A stretch of DNA of 12,474 nt from an uncultured Eubacteriales bacterium (GCA_900317795.1 ONIF01000098.1:1-12474), one strand, 5' to 3'. Counted from the stretch's first letter, positions 1 to 6,552 are shown. Notes: generated from the sequence alone by a model not told the origin. Numbers and translations: made by a program.

Positions 1-76
1 ATTACGGGTATAATTGTCTTTCTTGTCACGTTGTTTAATTTTCAAGATCCTCGTCACTGTTCTTTCGTTCAGCGAC
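1..76 (-). other. Probable rRNA operon leader, continues past the left edge
   Basis: Read on the minus strand, the transcript from P1 contains CTTGAAAATTAAACAAC (about 30-46). This resembles the boxA-like stretch found in the leaders of Firmicutes rRNA operons, where it serves antitermination. No 16S sequence is reached, so the assignment rests on the promoter type and this leader motif only. A tRNA operon is the main alternative. Confidence 0.5.
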
Positions 77-82
77 TTGATT

Positions 83-111
83 ATTATATCACACTGTTTC
101 TCATTTGTCAA
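83..111 (-). promoter_or_regulatory. Promoter P1 (proximal), rRNA-operon type
   Basis: On the minus strand a perfect -35 TTGACA (106-111) and a perfect -10 TATAAT (83-88) are separated by exactly 17 bp. An AT-rich tract that could act as an UP element lies upstream (112-145). Transcription would start near 76 and run leftward out of the window. Just downstream, an imperfect 7-bp hairpin (CAGTGAC against GTCGCTG, around 54-76) would form at the start of the transcript. Such full-consensus tandem promoters are typical of rRNA and tRNA operons; the downstream gene is not visible, so that assignment is inference. Confidence 0.85.
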
Positions 112-182
112 GAGTTTTTTTAAATTTCTTTAAAAACTTTTTTGCACTCTGTCGAAATTTGTTTTCGTGCGACAGCTTGTTT

Positions 183-211
183 ATAATACCACACTCATTT
201 TGATTTGTCAA
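183..211 (-). promoter_or_regulatory. Promoter P2 (distal), tandem to P1
   Basis: On the minus strand TTGACA (206-211), 17 bp, then TATTAT (183-188). It lies exactly 100 bp upstream of P1 and has the same spacing and the same flanking pattern (AGTGTGR just before the -10). A T/A-rich stretch (212-245) upstream may be an UP element. The early transcript contains a 6-bp inverted repeat CTGTCG/CGACAG (149-154 and 170-175), parallel to the hairpin after P1. Confidence 0.82.
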
Positions 212-269
212 CCCCTTTTTTAAAAAAATTCTGTTTTTTATAAAAAGTAAAATATAGAAAGAAATGTAA

Positions 270-298
270 TTGATAATTCCCGAAAAGTATGATATTAT
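270..298 (+). promoter_or_regulatory. Promoter for the plus-strand gene block
   Basis: TTGATA (270-275), a 17-bp spacer and TATTAT (293-298) form a good sigma-A type promoter with a start near 305, about 29 nt before the first gene's ATG at 334. It diverges from the two leftward promoters. I see no other convincing promoter before rbfA, so this one may drive the entire block up to the terminator at 6471-6502. Confidence 0.65.
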
Positions 299-333
299 AA
301 AGGGTAGAATATAAGTGAAAGTGGTGATGTGAT

Positions 334-828
334 ATGAAACGGCTTGACACACAGTCGGGCAAAGTAATAGATTATTCGGCATCTGTTGCACAGCTCGAGG
401 AATTTTATCAGAAACAATATGAACTCATCAAGGCAGGCAATACCGACCTTGCAACTTTTGAACTCGTCATGCTTGGAAATGCACTTGATTTTATACAAAT
501 GGTGAAAATCTCCTTTGGAGTTGACCTTGACGCAGAGGAAAAGTCTGTCCACGCTTTTGAAGAAGTTCTTGACGCTTTCAAGAGGGGGATTGCCAATAAA
601 AATGTCTTTGATATTGCCGAAAGCAAAATTGCAGAAAAAGCCGCCTCATATTTCGGATTTCTTATTATAGCAAATTCGGGCGGTGAATGGCTTGATACAG
701 ATGAAGGGGCAGTTGTTTCCGTAAAGGGCAGAGATGCCTATGTATATGCTTTCATAAAGCAGTACCTTTCGGGAAATGCCGACATTTCTGCAATCCAGTA
801 CTACAAAAATACAAAACTTATTAAATAG
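334..828 (+). CDS. Hypothetical protein, 164 aa, soluble
   Basis: I do not recognise this protein with confidence. It starts at ATG 334, five bases after GGTGAT (323-328), which pairs with the 16S 3' end. There is no signal peptide or membrane helix. The N-terminal two thirds look helical and acidic. The last third has a pattern of the type YFGFLI..NSGGEW, followed by a strand-rich VVSVKGRDAYVYAFIKQYL segment near residues 128-147. This layout loosely recalls small domains such as DUF3806 (YxG..I...G..W), but that is a weak impression. The TAG stop at 826-828 is the first part of the repeat that follows. It sits between an rRNA-type promoter pair and rbfA, the place where infB would usually be, and is probably the first gene of the transcript. 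Function unknown. Confidence 0.75.
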   Translation: MKRLDTQSGKVIDYSASVAQLEEFYQKQYELIKAGNTDLATFELVMLGNALDFIQMVKISFGVDLDAEEKSVHAFEEVLDAFKRGIANKNVFDIAESKIAEKAASYFGFLIIANSGGEWLDTDEGAVVSVKGRDAYVYAFIKQYLSGNADISAIQYYKNTKLIK

Positions 829-1153
829 TGTGGAGAGTTGAGAGTGAAGAGTGGAGTAAATTTCCCAAAATTTCAAGAAAAATTTGCGGTTCATGACTGC
901 TCCACTCTCCACTCCCCACACTCCACTCTAAAAAAATAGTGTGGAGAGTTGAGAGTGAAGAGTGGAGTGAATTTTTCCAAAATTCCAAAAAATTGCGGTT
1001 TATAACTGCTCCACTCTCCACTCCCCACACTCCACTCTAAAAAAATAGTGTGGAGAGTTGAGAGTGAAGAGTGGAGTGAATTTCCCAAAATTTCAAGAAA
1101 AATTTGCGGTTCATGACTGCTCCACTCTCCACTCCCCACACTCCACTCTAAAT
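829..1153 (+). repeat. Three tandem copies of a ~110-bp palindromic repeat with 7-bp arms
   Basis: Three copies begin at about 829, 940 and 1049 (steps of 111 and 109 bp). Each has a purine-rich left arm of about 28-30 bp made of degenerate heptamers (GTGGAGA, GTTGAGA, GTGAAGA), a roughly 43-bp AT-rich centre and a pyrimidine-rich right arm also made of heptamers (CTCCACT type). The right arm is the reverse complement of the left at about 25 of 30 positions, so each copy can fold into a long hairpin. Copies are joined by TAAAAAAATAG. Copies 1 and 3 are almost identical; copy 2 differs in its centre. The array fills the whole gap between the first gene and rbfA; short frames through it are not genes. 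Confidence 0.92.
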
Positions 1154-1160
1154 AATATTT

Positions 1161-1538
1161 ATGCCAAATTACAGAGCGGACAGAATGTCCGAAGATATTC
1201 AAAGAGAACTTGCAGCTATTTTAAGGGAAATGAAAGACCCCCGTTTGCATGACGGTATTATCAGTATCGTAAGGTGTGAAATGGCTCACGACCTTTCCTA
1301 CTGCAAAATTTATATCAGCTCGATGAACGGCATTGAAACCGCCAAAAATGCCGTGAAAGCCCTCAAAAATGCTCAGGGCTTTATAAGACACGAACTCGGT
1401 GTAAGGCTTAAACTCAGATTTGCACCCGCCCTCGCTTTTGAAGCAACGGATTCTATTGAATATAGTGCAAACATTTCGAGAATTTTGAATAGTATAGAAT
1501 ATAGTGAGGAAGACAATAATGAAAACAGTAACGTTTGA
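1161..1538 (+). CDS. rbfA: Ribosome-binding factor A
   Basis: RbfA binds the 30S subunit and is needed for late maturation of 16S rRNA and for growth in the cold. The 125-aa product has the family pattern throughout: the N-terminal YRADRMSEDIQREL helix, MKDPRL near residue 30, the strand IVRCEMAHDLSYCKIYIS, GFIRHELGVRLKLRFAPALAFEATDS and a short acidic tail. Length is normal. ATG 1161 gives the standard family N terminus, yet no Shine-Dalgarno sequence precedes it; the repeat array ends only about 8-10 bp upstream. Translation may depend on an AT-rich leader or on another start such as the in-frame ATG near 1188. It overlaps nrnA by 20 bp. infB, the usual upstream neighbour, is absent. Confidence 0.95.
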   Translation: MPNYRADRMSEDIQRELAAILREMKDPRLHDGIISIVRCEMAHDLSYCKIYISSMNGIETAKNAVKALKNAQGFIRHELGVRLKLRFAPALAFEATDSIEYSANISRILNSIEYSEEDNNENSNV

Positions 1539-2466
1539 GAAATGTGCGGAACTCCTGCACAATGCCGACAATATATTGATACTCATGCACCGTTCGCCCG
1601 ACGGTGATGCAGTCGGTTCGGGTTATGCCCTTGCCCATGCCCTCAGAAAAGCAGGTAAAAAAGTTATGCCTGTATGTTCCGACGACATTCCCGAAAAATA
1701 CGGCTATATAACAGATACCCTTGAAGTTCAGAACTTTGAACCCGAATATATTGTAACGGTTGACCTTGCCGACACCCAGCTTTTCGGTGACAAACTGATA
1801 CAATATAAAGATAAAGTCAATTTATGCATAGACCATCACCCCTCCAATACAGGCTATGCGGAATATGGAATTGTTGACGCAAAGGCAGGTGCTTGTGCCC
1901 AGATTATCAAAAAAGTCATCAATGCCATGAATATTTCCATTGACAAAAATATTGCCAATGCGATTTTTACAGGCATTTCCACAGATACAGGCTGTTTCAA
2001 ATATTCAAACGCAAGTGCGGAATCCTATCAAATGGCAGCTGAAATGATAGAGTGCGGTGCAGACGGATTTTTTATCAATAAATTGATGTTCGATACAAAA
2101 AGCCGTCAGCGTCTTGAAATAGAAAGGCTTGCCCTGAATTCTCTCACTTATCACTATGACGGCAAAATTGCCGTAATATTCATTACAAAAGAAATGATGA
2201 AAAAATCGGGTGCAAGTGATGACGATACCGAAGGCATTTCGGGTATGCCAAGACAAATTGAGGGTGTTGTGATAGGCATTACCATTCGTGAAAAGGATAA
2301 CGGCAATTTCAGAGTTTCCATGCGTTCGGCAGGTGACAAAGACGTATCGGCTGTATGTGCGGAATTCGGTGGCGGTGGTCATAAAGCCGCTGCCGGCTGT
2401 ACGGTAACAGGTACTGCCGAAGAAGTCAAAGAAAAAGTCATTCTTGCCGCAGGTGCAGCTTTATGA
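1519..2466 (+). CDS. nrnA: DHH-family phosphoesterase, NrnA-like oligoribonuclease / pAp phosphatase
   Basis: NrnA degrades short oligoribonucleotides and dephosphorylates pAp, using two metal ions. The 315-aa product shows the DHH domain motifs HRSPDGDAVGS (residues 24-34), VDLAD (81-85) and the signature DHH (105-107, in IDHHPSN), then GISTDTGCFKYSN. The C-terminal DHHA1 domain has the substrate-binding glycine-rich GGGGHKAAAG near residue 284. Length fits the family. The ATG at 1519 is preceded by TGAGGAAG at suitable distance; the in-frame GTG at 1504 lies upstream and would destroy that spacing. It overlaps the end of rbfA and shares ATGA with truB, so it is translationally coupled on both sides. 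The order rbfA-nrnA-truB is conserved in Firmicutes. Confidence 0.93.
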   Translation: MKTVTFEKCAELLHNADNILILMHRSPDGDAVGSGYALAHALRKAGKKVMPVCSDDIPEKYGYITDTLEVQNFEPEYIVTVDLADTQLFGDKLIQYKDKVNLCIDHHPSNTGYAEYGIVDAKAGACAQIIKKVINAMNISIDKNIANAIFTGISTDTGCFKYSNASAESYQMAAEMIECGADGFFINKLMFDTKSRQRLEIERLALNSLTYHYDGKIAVIFITKEMMKKSGASDDDTEGISGMPRQIEGVVIGITIREKDNGNFRVSMRSAGDKDVSAVCAEFGGGGHKAAAGCTVTGTAEEVKEKVILAAGAAL

Positions 2467-3353
2467 ATGGCATACTTATCATAGACAAACCTACGGATTT
2501 TACTTCATTTGACGTTGTGGCAGTCGTCAGAAAATCCCTGCATGAGAAAAAAACAGGGCATACAGGCACTCTTGACCCTATGGCAACAGGTGTATTACCC
2601 ATACTTTTAGGCTCTGCCGCAAAAGCTCAGGTATATCTCCCCGATACCGACAAAGAATATATCTGCTCATTTCAATTCGGGCTTGCAACAGATACCCTTG
2701 ACATTACAGGCAAAATCCTTAATGAATGCCCCTCAAATATTACAACAAATCAAATAGAGGAAATTCTCCCGCAATTTCGTGGAGATATAATGCAAACTCC
2801 CCCCATGTACTCAGCCGTTTCCAAAAACGGTGTAAGGCTTTACGAACTCGCCCGAAAGGGCATTGAAGTCGAAAGAGAACCTCGCCCCGTCACCATTTCC
2901 AAACTCGAGCTTTTGGACTTTGACGAAAGCACTCAAAGCGGTAAACTTCAAATTGCCTGCTCAAAAGGTACTTACATAAGAGTAATATGTGATGACATTG
3001 GAAAGACTTTAAACAACCTCTGTACAATGACGGCTTTAAGGCGTGTAAAAGCCTGCGGATTTGATGAAAGTGAGGCTGTTCCCCTGCAAAAAGTCCGTGA
3101 ACTCGGTGAAAACGGCATTTTACCCTATATAAAACCCGTTGAAAGCCTTTTCACACATCTTAATGAAATAAATATTACGGACAAGCAGGCTTTCCGTTTC
3201 TCCAATGGCGGAAATTTAGCCCTTTCCCGTCTGAAAGGCATTTCCGACAGCACTAACGGCACTCTGTACCGTGTATATAACAATCATGCTTTTATCGGCT
3301 TAGGCTCTGTCAATGCCCAACTGAATGAACTTGCATTTGAAAAGAAATTTTGA
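2463..3353 (+). CDS. truB: tRNA pseudouridine(55) synthase TruB
   Basis: TruB isomerises U55 in the T-loop of tRNAs to pseudouridine. The 296-aa protein opens with GILIIDKPTDFTSFDVV and carries the catalytic motif GHTGTLDPMATGVLPI, in which Asp38 is the catalytic residue. Further family segments are YICSFQFGLATDTLDITGK, TPPMYSAVSKNGVRLYELAR (about 115-134) and the KGTYIRVICDDIG block (about 169-181). The C-terminal part (from about 230) is the weaker conserved PUA-like region. Its ATG overlaps the nrnA stop by four bases (ATGA), showing coupling. It ends in TGATG, with the next gene starting at or shortly after this point. Confidence 0.95.
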   Translation: MNGILIIDKPTDFTSFDVVAVVRKSLHEKKTGHTGTLDPMATGVLPILLGSAAKAQVYLPDTDKEYICSFQFGLATDTLDITGKILNECPSNITTNQIEEILPQFRGDIMQTPPMYSAVSKNGVRLYELARKGIEVEREPRPVTISKLELLDFDESTQSGKLQIACSKGTYIRVICDDIGKTLNNLCTMTALRRVKACGFDESEAVPLQKVRELGENGILPYIKPVESLFTHLNEINITDKQAFRFSNGGNLALSRLKGISDSTNGTLYRVYNNHAFIGLGSVNAQLNELAFEKKF

Positions 3354-3373
3354 TGAAGGAGCATAATACATCA

Positions 3374-4309
3374 ATGTCAGAAATATTATCCCAAGACGGA
3401 CGTACAACAAAGCATAAGGCAAAAGACAGCATTTTTACCGCATTGTTTAAAGATGTCAACAATGTTTTCAGGCTGTATCGGGAACTCCACCCCGAAGATA
3501 CCGTTACAACTGTTGACGATATTGAAATAGATACACTGGAAACCATACTTATCAACGACATATACAACGATCTCGGTTTTCTTGTACATTACGGTGAAAA
3601 GGCAAAGTACATCATACTGGTAGAGGCTCAAAGTAAATGGACTGATAACATCACTTTACGCATATTGTTTTATCTCGTGGAATCATACCGCTGTTATCTT
3701 GTGGCAACCAAGCAGAGTGAACATTCCACCAAAAGAGTATATTTGCCGGAACCCGAACTGTATGTCATTTATACGGGCGGTAATGCAGTTCCCGAAACCA
3801 TATCACTCAAAGATAAATATTTCAGCGAAAAAGCCCCGCTGGATCTGCAAGTAAATGTTATCACAATGCCGAATAAAGATACTTTGAACGGTCAGTACAT
3901 AGCTTTTTGCAAAGTATATGACGAACAACGCAAAATTTACAAAGAAAAACTTGACTGTATCAGAAATACTCTTAAAATATGTATCCAAAAGGGATATTTG
4001 AGGGAATTTCTGACACAGCACGAACAGGAGGTAGTAACGATGTTGAACAGTTTATTTGATGAACAGGCACAGCGTAAACAATATGATATTGCCATGAGAG
4101 CCGAAGAACGTGCTGAAGGACGTGCCGAGGGACATGCCGAGGGCGAAAAAATCGGCAGAAATAAAGAACGTGACGAAAATATCAAAAATACCGTCATTGC
4201 ATTAAAAAAATCTTTGCCCACGTTAGAGTCTGTTATCGAAACTATCATGGAAATATTTAAACTTGACAGACAGACTGCCGCAACCAAAGTAACAGCCTAT
4301 TGGAACTGA
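3374..4309 (+). CDS. Rpn-family recombination-promoting nuclease / PD-(D/E)XK protein
   Basis: Rpn proteins are PD-(D/E)XK endonucleases, often annotated as putative transposases; E. coli RpnA is a DNA endonuclease that raises RecA-independent recombination. This 311-aa protein has the typical N-terminal KDSIFTALFKD (about 18-27), an acidic residue in INDIYNDLGF (Asp66 candidate) and the core strand YIILVEAQS with the E-x-Q form of the active site (Glu84, Gln86), then the ITLRILFYLVESY helix. The C-terminal AEERAEGRAEGHAEGEKIG run (about 242-260) is the charged EG-repeat helix usual in this family. I prefer ATG 3374, which has AAGGAG (3356-3361) 12 bases upstream; ATG 3353 (TGATG with the truB stop) lacks such a site. 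It splits the usual truB-ribF pair. No terminal repeats or target duplications are seen. Confidence 0.85.
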   Translation: MSEILSQDGRTTKHKAKDSIFTALFKDVNNVFRLYRELHPEDTVTTVDDIEIDTLETILINDIYNDLGFLVHYGEKAKYIILVEAQSKWTDNITLRILFYLVESYRCYLVATKQSEHSTKRVYLPEPELYVIYTGGNAVPETISLKDKYFSEKAPLDLQVNVITMPNKDTLNGQYIAFCKVYDEQRKIYKEKLDCIRNTLKICIQKGYLREFLTQHEQEVVTMLNSLFDEQAQRKQYDIAMRAEERAEGRAEGHAEGEKIGRNKERDENIKNTVIALKKSLPTLESVIETIMEIFKLDRQTAATKVTAYWN

Positions 4310-4332
4310 ATCAATCGGAGTGAAATTTTACA

Positions 4333-5256
4333 TTGAAGATAATTAAACAGCTTGAATACTCAAATCAGCCTACATCTGTGGCATTGGGGTACTTTGACGG
4401 CATTCACCTCGGTCACAGAGCCGTTATCAATGACGCTGTCGAGTTTGCCCAAAAAAATAATCTCGTTCCTACGGTATTCACTCTCCTGCAAAGTCCCCGA
4501 AAAGTCCTTTTCAACGAAAAAATAGAGGGTGTCATCACTATAAGCGAGAAATTACAGCTTATTCAAAAAATGGGTGTCGGTCAGGTCTATATCATCGACT
4601 TCACCGAAATAAGAAATATCTCCGCTGAGGACTTCGTTTCGCACATTCTCAAAGACTGCTTTCACGCCAAACACGCTGTTTGCGGATTTAACTATCACTT
4701 TGGAAAGCAGGCTCTCGGAAACAGAACTCTCTTAAAAGACCTCTGCAATAATCTCGGCATAAGCACTTCTTCGCAAAATCAGCTATGCTATCAAAATATG
4801 CCGATAAGTTCCACCCGTATCAGAAAATGCATTTCCGACGGTGATATTATCTCAGCCAATGCCATGCTGGGCAGAAAATACGGATTTCACCTGCCCGTCG
4901 TTCACGGCAGACAGCTTGGCAGAACTTGGGGTACTCCCACTATCAACCAACTTTTCCCAAACGGACTTGTATGTCCGAAATTTGGTGTATATGCTTCCGA
5001 AGTCACCGTTGACGGAAAAAAATTCTGCGGTGTCACCAATATCGGTGTAAAACCTACCATTGAGGACTTTCATGGAGTTATCATAGAAACATGGATGCCA
5101 AATTATAACGGGCGTGACCTCTATGATGAACTCTCAGATGTAAGGCTTATCGAATACATAAGACCCGAAAAAAAATTTGACAGTCTTGAAAGCCTTAAAA
5201 ACGAAATTCTCCTTAACGGCAGACAGGCTGAACAGATTTTTCTTAAAAACCAATAA
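4333..5256 (+). CDS. ribF: Bifunctional riboflavin kinase / FAD synthetase RibF
   Basis: RibF phosphorylates riboflavin to FMN and adenylylates FMN to FAD. The 307-aa product has the N-terminal nucleotidyltransferase domain with GYFDGIHLGH (residues 19-28), GFNYHFGKQALGN (118-130) and ISSTRIRKCI (158-167). The riboflavin kinase domain from about 183 carries GRTWGTPTIN (196-205, PTxN motif), GVTNIGVKPT and IETW with the probable catalytic Glu252, then the closing RPEKKFDSLESLK. The start is TTG 4333: GGAG lies at 4317-4320 and the N terminus matches the family; no upstream in-frame ATG exists in the short gap. No FMN riboswitch is present upstream, in keeping with co-transcription with truB. 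Confidence 0.94.
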   Translation: MKIIKQLEYSNQPTSVALGYFDGIHLGHRAVINDAVEFAQKNNLVPTVFTLLQSPRKVLFNEKIEGVITISEKLQLIQKMGVGQVYIIDFTEIRNISAEDFVSHILKDCFHAKHAVCGFNYHFGKQALGNRTLLKDLCNNLGISTSSQNQLCYQNMPISSTRIRKCISDGDIISANAMLGRKYGFHLPVVHGRQLGRTWGTPTINQLFPNGLVCPKFGVYASEVTVDGKKFCGVTNIGVKPTIEDFHGVIIETWMPNYNGRDLYDELSDVRLIEYIRPEKKFDSLESLKNEILLNGRQAEQIFLKNQ

Positions 5257-5280
5257 ATTTTTTTGAAAGGAGTTTTTTTT

Positions 5281-5505
5281 ATGAACAGACCTCCAAGACC
5301 ACCTATGGGCGGTGGACATAGACCACCTCCGCCTCCTCCTCGTGGCGGTGGACACAGACCTCCTCCCCCACCTCCCCGTCCTCACGTTGGCGGACCCTCC
5401 TCGTGGCGGAGGCTGTGCCTCCACTATCAGTACAGCGTTTCTCTTAATTATAATCATTGCAGTCGTCTTTTACATGAAATCCACAGGCAGAATGTAAAAA
5501 ATTGA
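5281..5505 (+). CDS. Small Pro/Gly-rich membrane protein with apparent frameshift
   Basis: ATG 5281 follows GAAAGGAG (5265-5272) with an eight-T spacer, a strong start. The first 38 codons encode alternating blocks of prolines and HR/RGGG. In this frame the rest reads SSWRRLCLHYQY and ends at 5505 (74 aa). One frame over, the same DNA continues the pattern as PPRGGGC, then a membrane helix STAFLLIIIIAVVFYM and the stop at 5495-5497. Removing one C from the CCC at 5395-5397 joins the two parts into a 71-aa protein with a cytosolic Pro/Gly-rich arm and a C-terminal membrane anchor. CCTCCTCGTGGCGG occurs intact earlier in the gene (about 5333-5346), which supports this. The cause may be mutation, sequencing error or +1 frameshifting. 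Function unknown; it lies between ribF and another membrane protein gene. Confidence 0.65.
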   Translation: MNRPPRPPMGGGHRPPPPPPRGGGHRPPPPPPRPHVGGPSSWRRLCLHYQYSVSLNYNHCSRLLHEIHRQNVKN

Positions 5506-5585
5506 AAGTTGAAAATTGAAAATGGAAAATGGGAATGAGGAATTGAAAATATTTATCATTCCTCATTCCCCATTCCTAATTATTA
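5502..5585 (+). repeat. Heptamer-rich palindromic intergenic repeat
   Basis: Downstream of the proline-rich gene there are degenerate 7-bp units (ATTGAAA, GTTGAAA, ATTGAAA, ATGGAAA), then an inverted repeat: AATGGGAATGAGGAAT (5528-5543) pairs with ATTCCTCATTCCCCATT (5558-5574) apart from one extra C, around a 14-base loop. The plan (purine-rich heptamers on the left, pyrimidine-rich complement on the right) is the same as in the copies at 829-1153, with different bases. It has no clean T tract and so does not look like an ordinary terminator. Confidence 0.75.
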
Positions 5586-5604
5586 AAAAGGGAAGTGAAA
5601 ATAT

Positions 5605-6465
5605 ATGCTGTTGGCTTTCAACGCATCTATGGCAATGCTGATAAGTGTAACGGCTACCCTCTTTGCAGGCATTGTTGTGATTTTTAATAACGGTAATTTA
5701 GCCGTGCCGATACCTGTCGGAATTGCACTCATTGTCCTTTCGGGCATAGGCTTTTCTATACTTCTTATGTCCGTTCCCAAGCTTTACAGCGAAACGCTCA
5801 AAAGGTGCAGTGATGACATAAACGGCTTTGCAAAAGAACAAAAGTCCATTGCCAAAAGATGTTTCGGCAAACGCAGATTGAATGTACTGCTTAATCTTGC
5901 CTTCGGGCTTATCGCACACGAAAGGCTTGACGAAGCCGAAACCATACTTATGCAGATTGCCCCCCATGCCGATAAAACAGGGCATTCCTATAAAATAAAA
6001 TATCTTCTTTTCAGCCTTATCGCATCGGGCAAAAAAAAGGATTATGCAGGCTGTTCATACATACTCGAAAGGCTTATAAACGAACTCAATACAAACAACG
6101 GTTTATTTATCCTCGAAAAAGACGATTATGAACACCTTGCGGAAATCGTTCAGCTTGAAACAGCATTTTATTCACTTTTCCCCGACAATCCCAACTCCAA
6201 TAAAAAGGAAATTACCAACAAGCTTAATTTTCTTGCAAGAAAATATCTTTCTGCCGAACACTTCACCAATGAACTGTGGAATGAATATTTCACCACGCAT
6301 TTCAATTATATACTCGGCACAACTTATGCCGTTTCGGGTGATATACGCAGTGCCGAATTTTATTTCGGAACTATTGCAAAACAGCCTTTTACCTATCCCG
6401 AAAACGCACGTGCAAGATATTTTCTGCAAACCAAAAATATGGACATATTTTTCCGTCAACAATAA
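5605..6465 (+). CDS. Membrane protein with two N-terminal helices and a helical (TPR-like) domain
   Basis: I do not recognise a named family. The 286-aa product begins with two hydrophobic segments (about 5-27 and 36-57) separated by a short NNGNLAVPIP loop. The rest is soluble and almost entirely helical, with pairs such as LNVLLNLAFGLIAHERLDEAETILMQIAPHA (about 92-122, given here only as a span description) and later ILGTTYAVSGDIRSAEFYF, which look like TPR helices. It probably hangs in the cytosol from a hairpin anchor and acts as a scaffold, which is inference. ATG 5605 is preceded by AGGGAAGTG at about 5589-5597. It is the last gene before the terminator at 6471 and is likely co-transcribed with ribF. 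Confidence 0.8.
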   Translation: MLLAFNASMAMLISVTATLFAGIVVIFNNGNLAVPIPVGIALIVLSGIGFSILLMSVPKLYSETLKRCSDDINGFAKEQKSIAKRCFGKRRLNVLLNLAFGLIAHERLDEAETILMQIAPHADKTGHSYKIKYLLFSLIASGKKKDYAGCSYILERLINELNTNNGLFILEKDDYEHLAEIVQLETAFYSLFPDNPNSNKKEITNKLNFLARKYLSAEHFTNELWNEYFTTHFNYILGTTYAVSGDIRSAEFYFGTIAKQPFTYPENARARYFLQTKNMDIFFRQQ

Positions 6466-6470
6466 AATCA

Positions 6471-6502
6471 AAAAACTGCTTTCACCAAGGAAAGCAGTTT
6501 TT
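6471..6502. terminator. Bidirectional intrinsic terminator
   Basis: AAAAACTGCTTTC (6471-6483) pairs over 13 bp with GAAAGCAGTTTTT (6490-6502) around the loop ACCAAG. T residues follow on the plus strand (to 6504) and the A-rich flank gives a T tract on the minus strand. It lies 5 bp after the stop of the plus-strand block and about 40 bp beyond the stop of the convergent lipoprotein gene, so it can end both transcripts. Confidence 0.9.
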
Positions 6503-6518
6503 TTGTAAATTCAATATA

Positions 6519-6552
6519 ATTGCACATTGCACATTGCTAATTGCTAATTGCT
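6519..6552 (+). repeat. Short heptamer array (ATTGCAC / ATTGCTA), copy 1
   Basis: Two ATTGCAC units, two ATTGCTA units and a partial fifth run without gaps, period 7. The array overlaps the 3' end of the minus-strand lipoprotein gene: its stop codon TAG (6544-6546) lies inside a unit. The same repeat, in the same orientation, ends the next minus-strand gene (8107-8153). Confidence 0.9.

Noticed and set aside
101..391. Minus-strand 96-aa reading frame over the left promoters
   Set aside because: It overlaps two consensus promoters and the start of the first gene, and its translation is an AT-driven hydrophobic sequence with no ribosome binding site.
829..1153. CRISPR-like array
   Set aside because: Three long (about 110-bp) units directly abut each other; there are no short repeats alternating with unique spacers, and no cas genes.
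821..1252. Reading frames through the palindromic repeat, on both strands
   Set aside because: Their translations repeat with the DNA unit and come from the repeat alone; no start site or family match.
3350..4309. Complete insertion sequence carrying the Rpn gene
   Set aside because: No terminal inverted repeats or target duplication are seen at the junctions, and reading frames on both sides are intact and tightly spaced.
4310..4332. FMN riboswitch before ribF
   Set aside because: The gap is only 23 bases, far too short for the riboswitch.
5502..5585. Intrinsic terminator after the proline-rich gene
   Set aside because: A hairpin exists, but it is AT/GA-rich with a bulge, lacks a uridine tract directly after it, and matches the plan of the other heptamer repeats.
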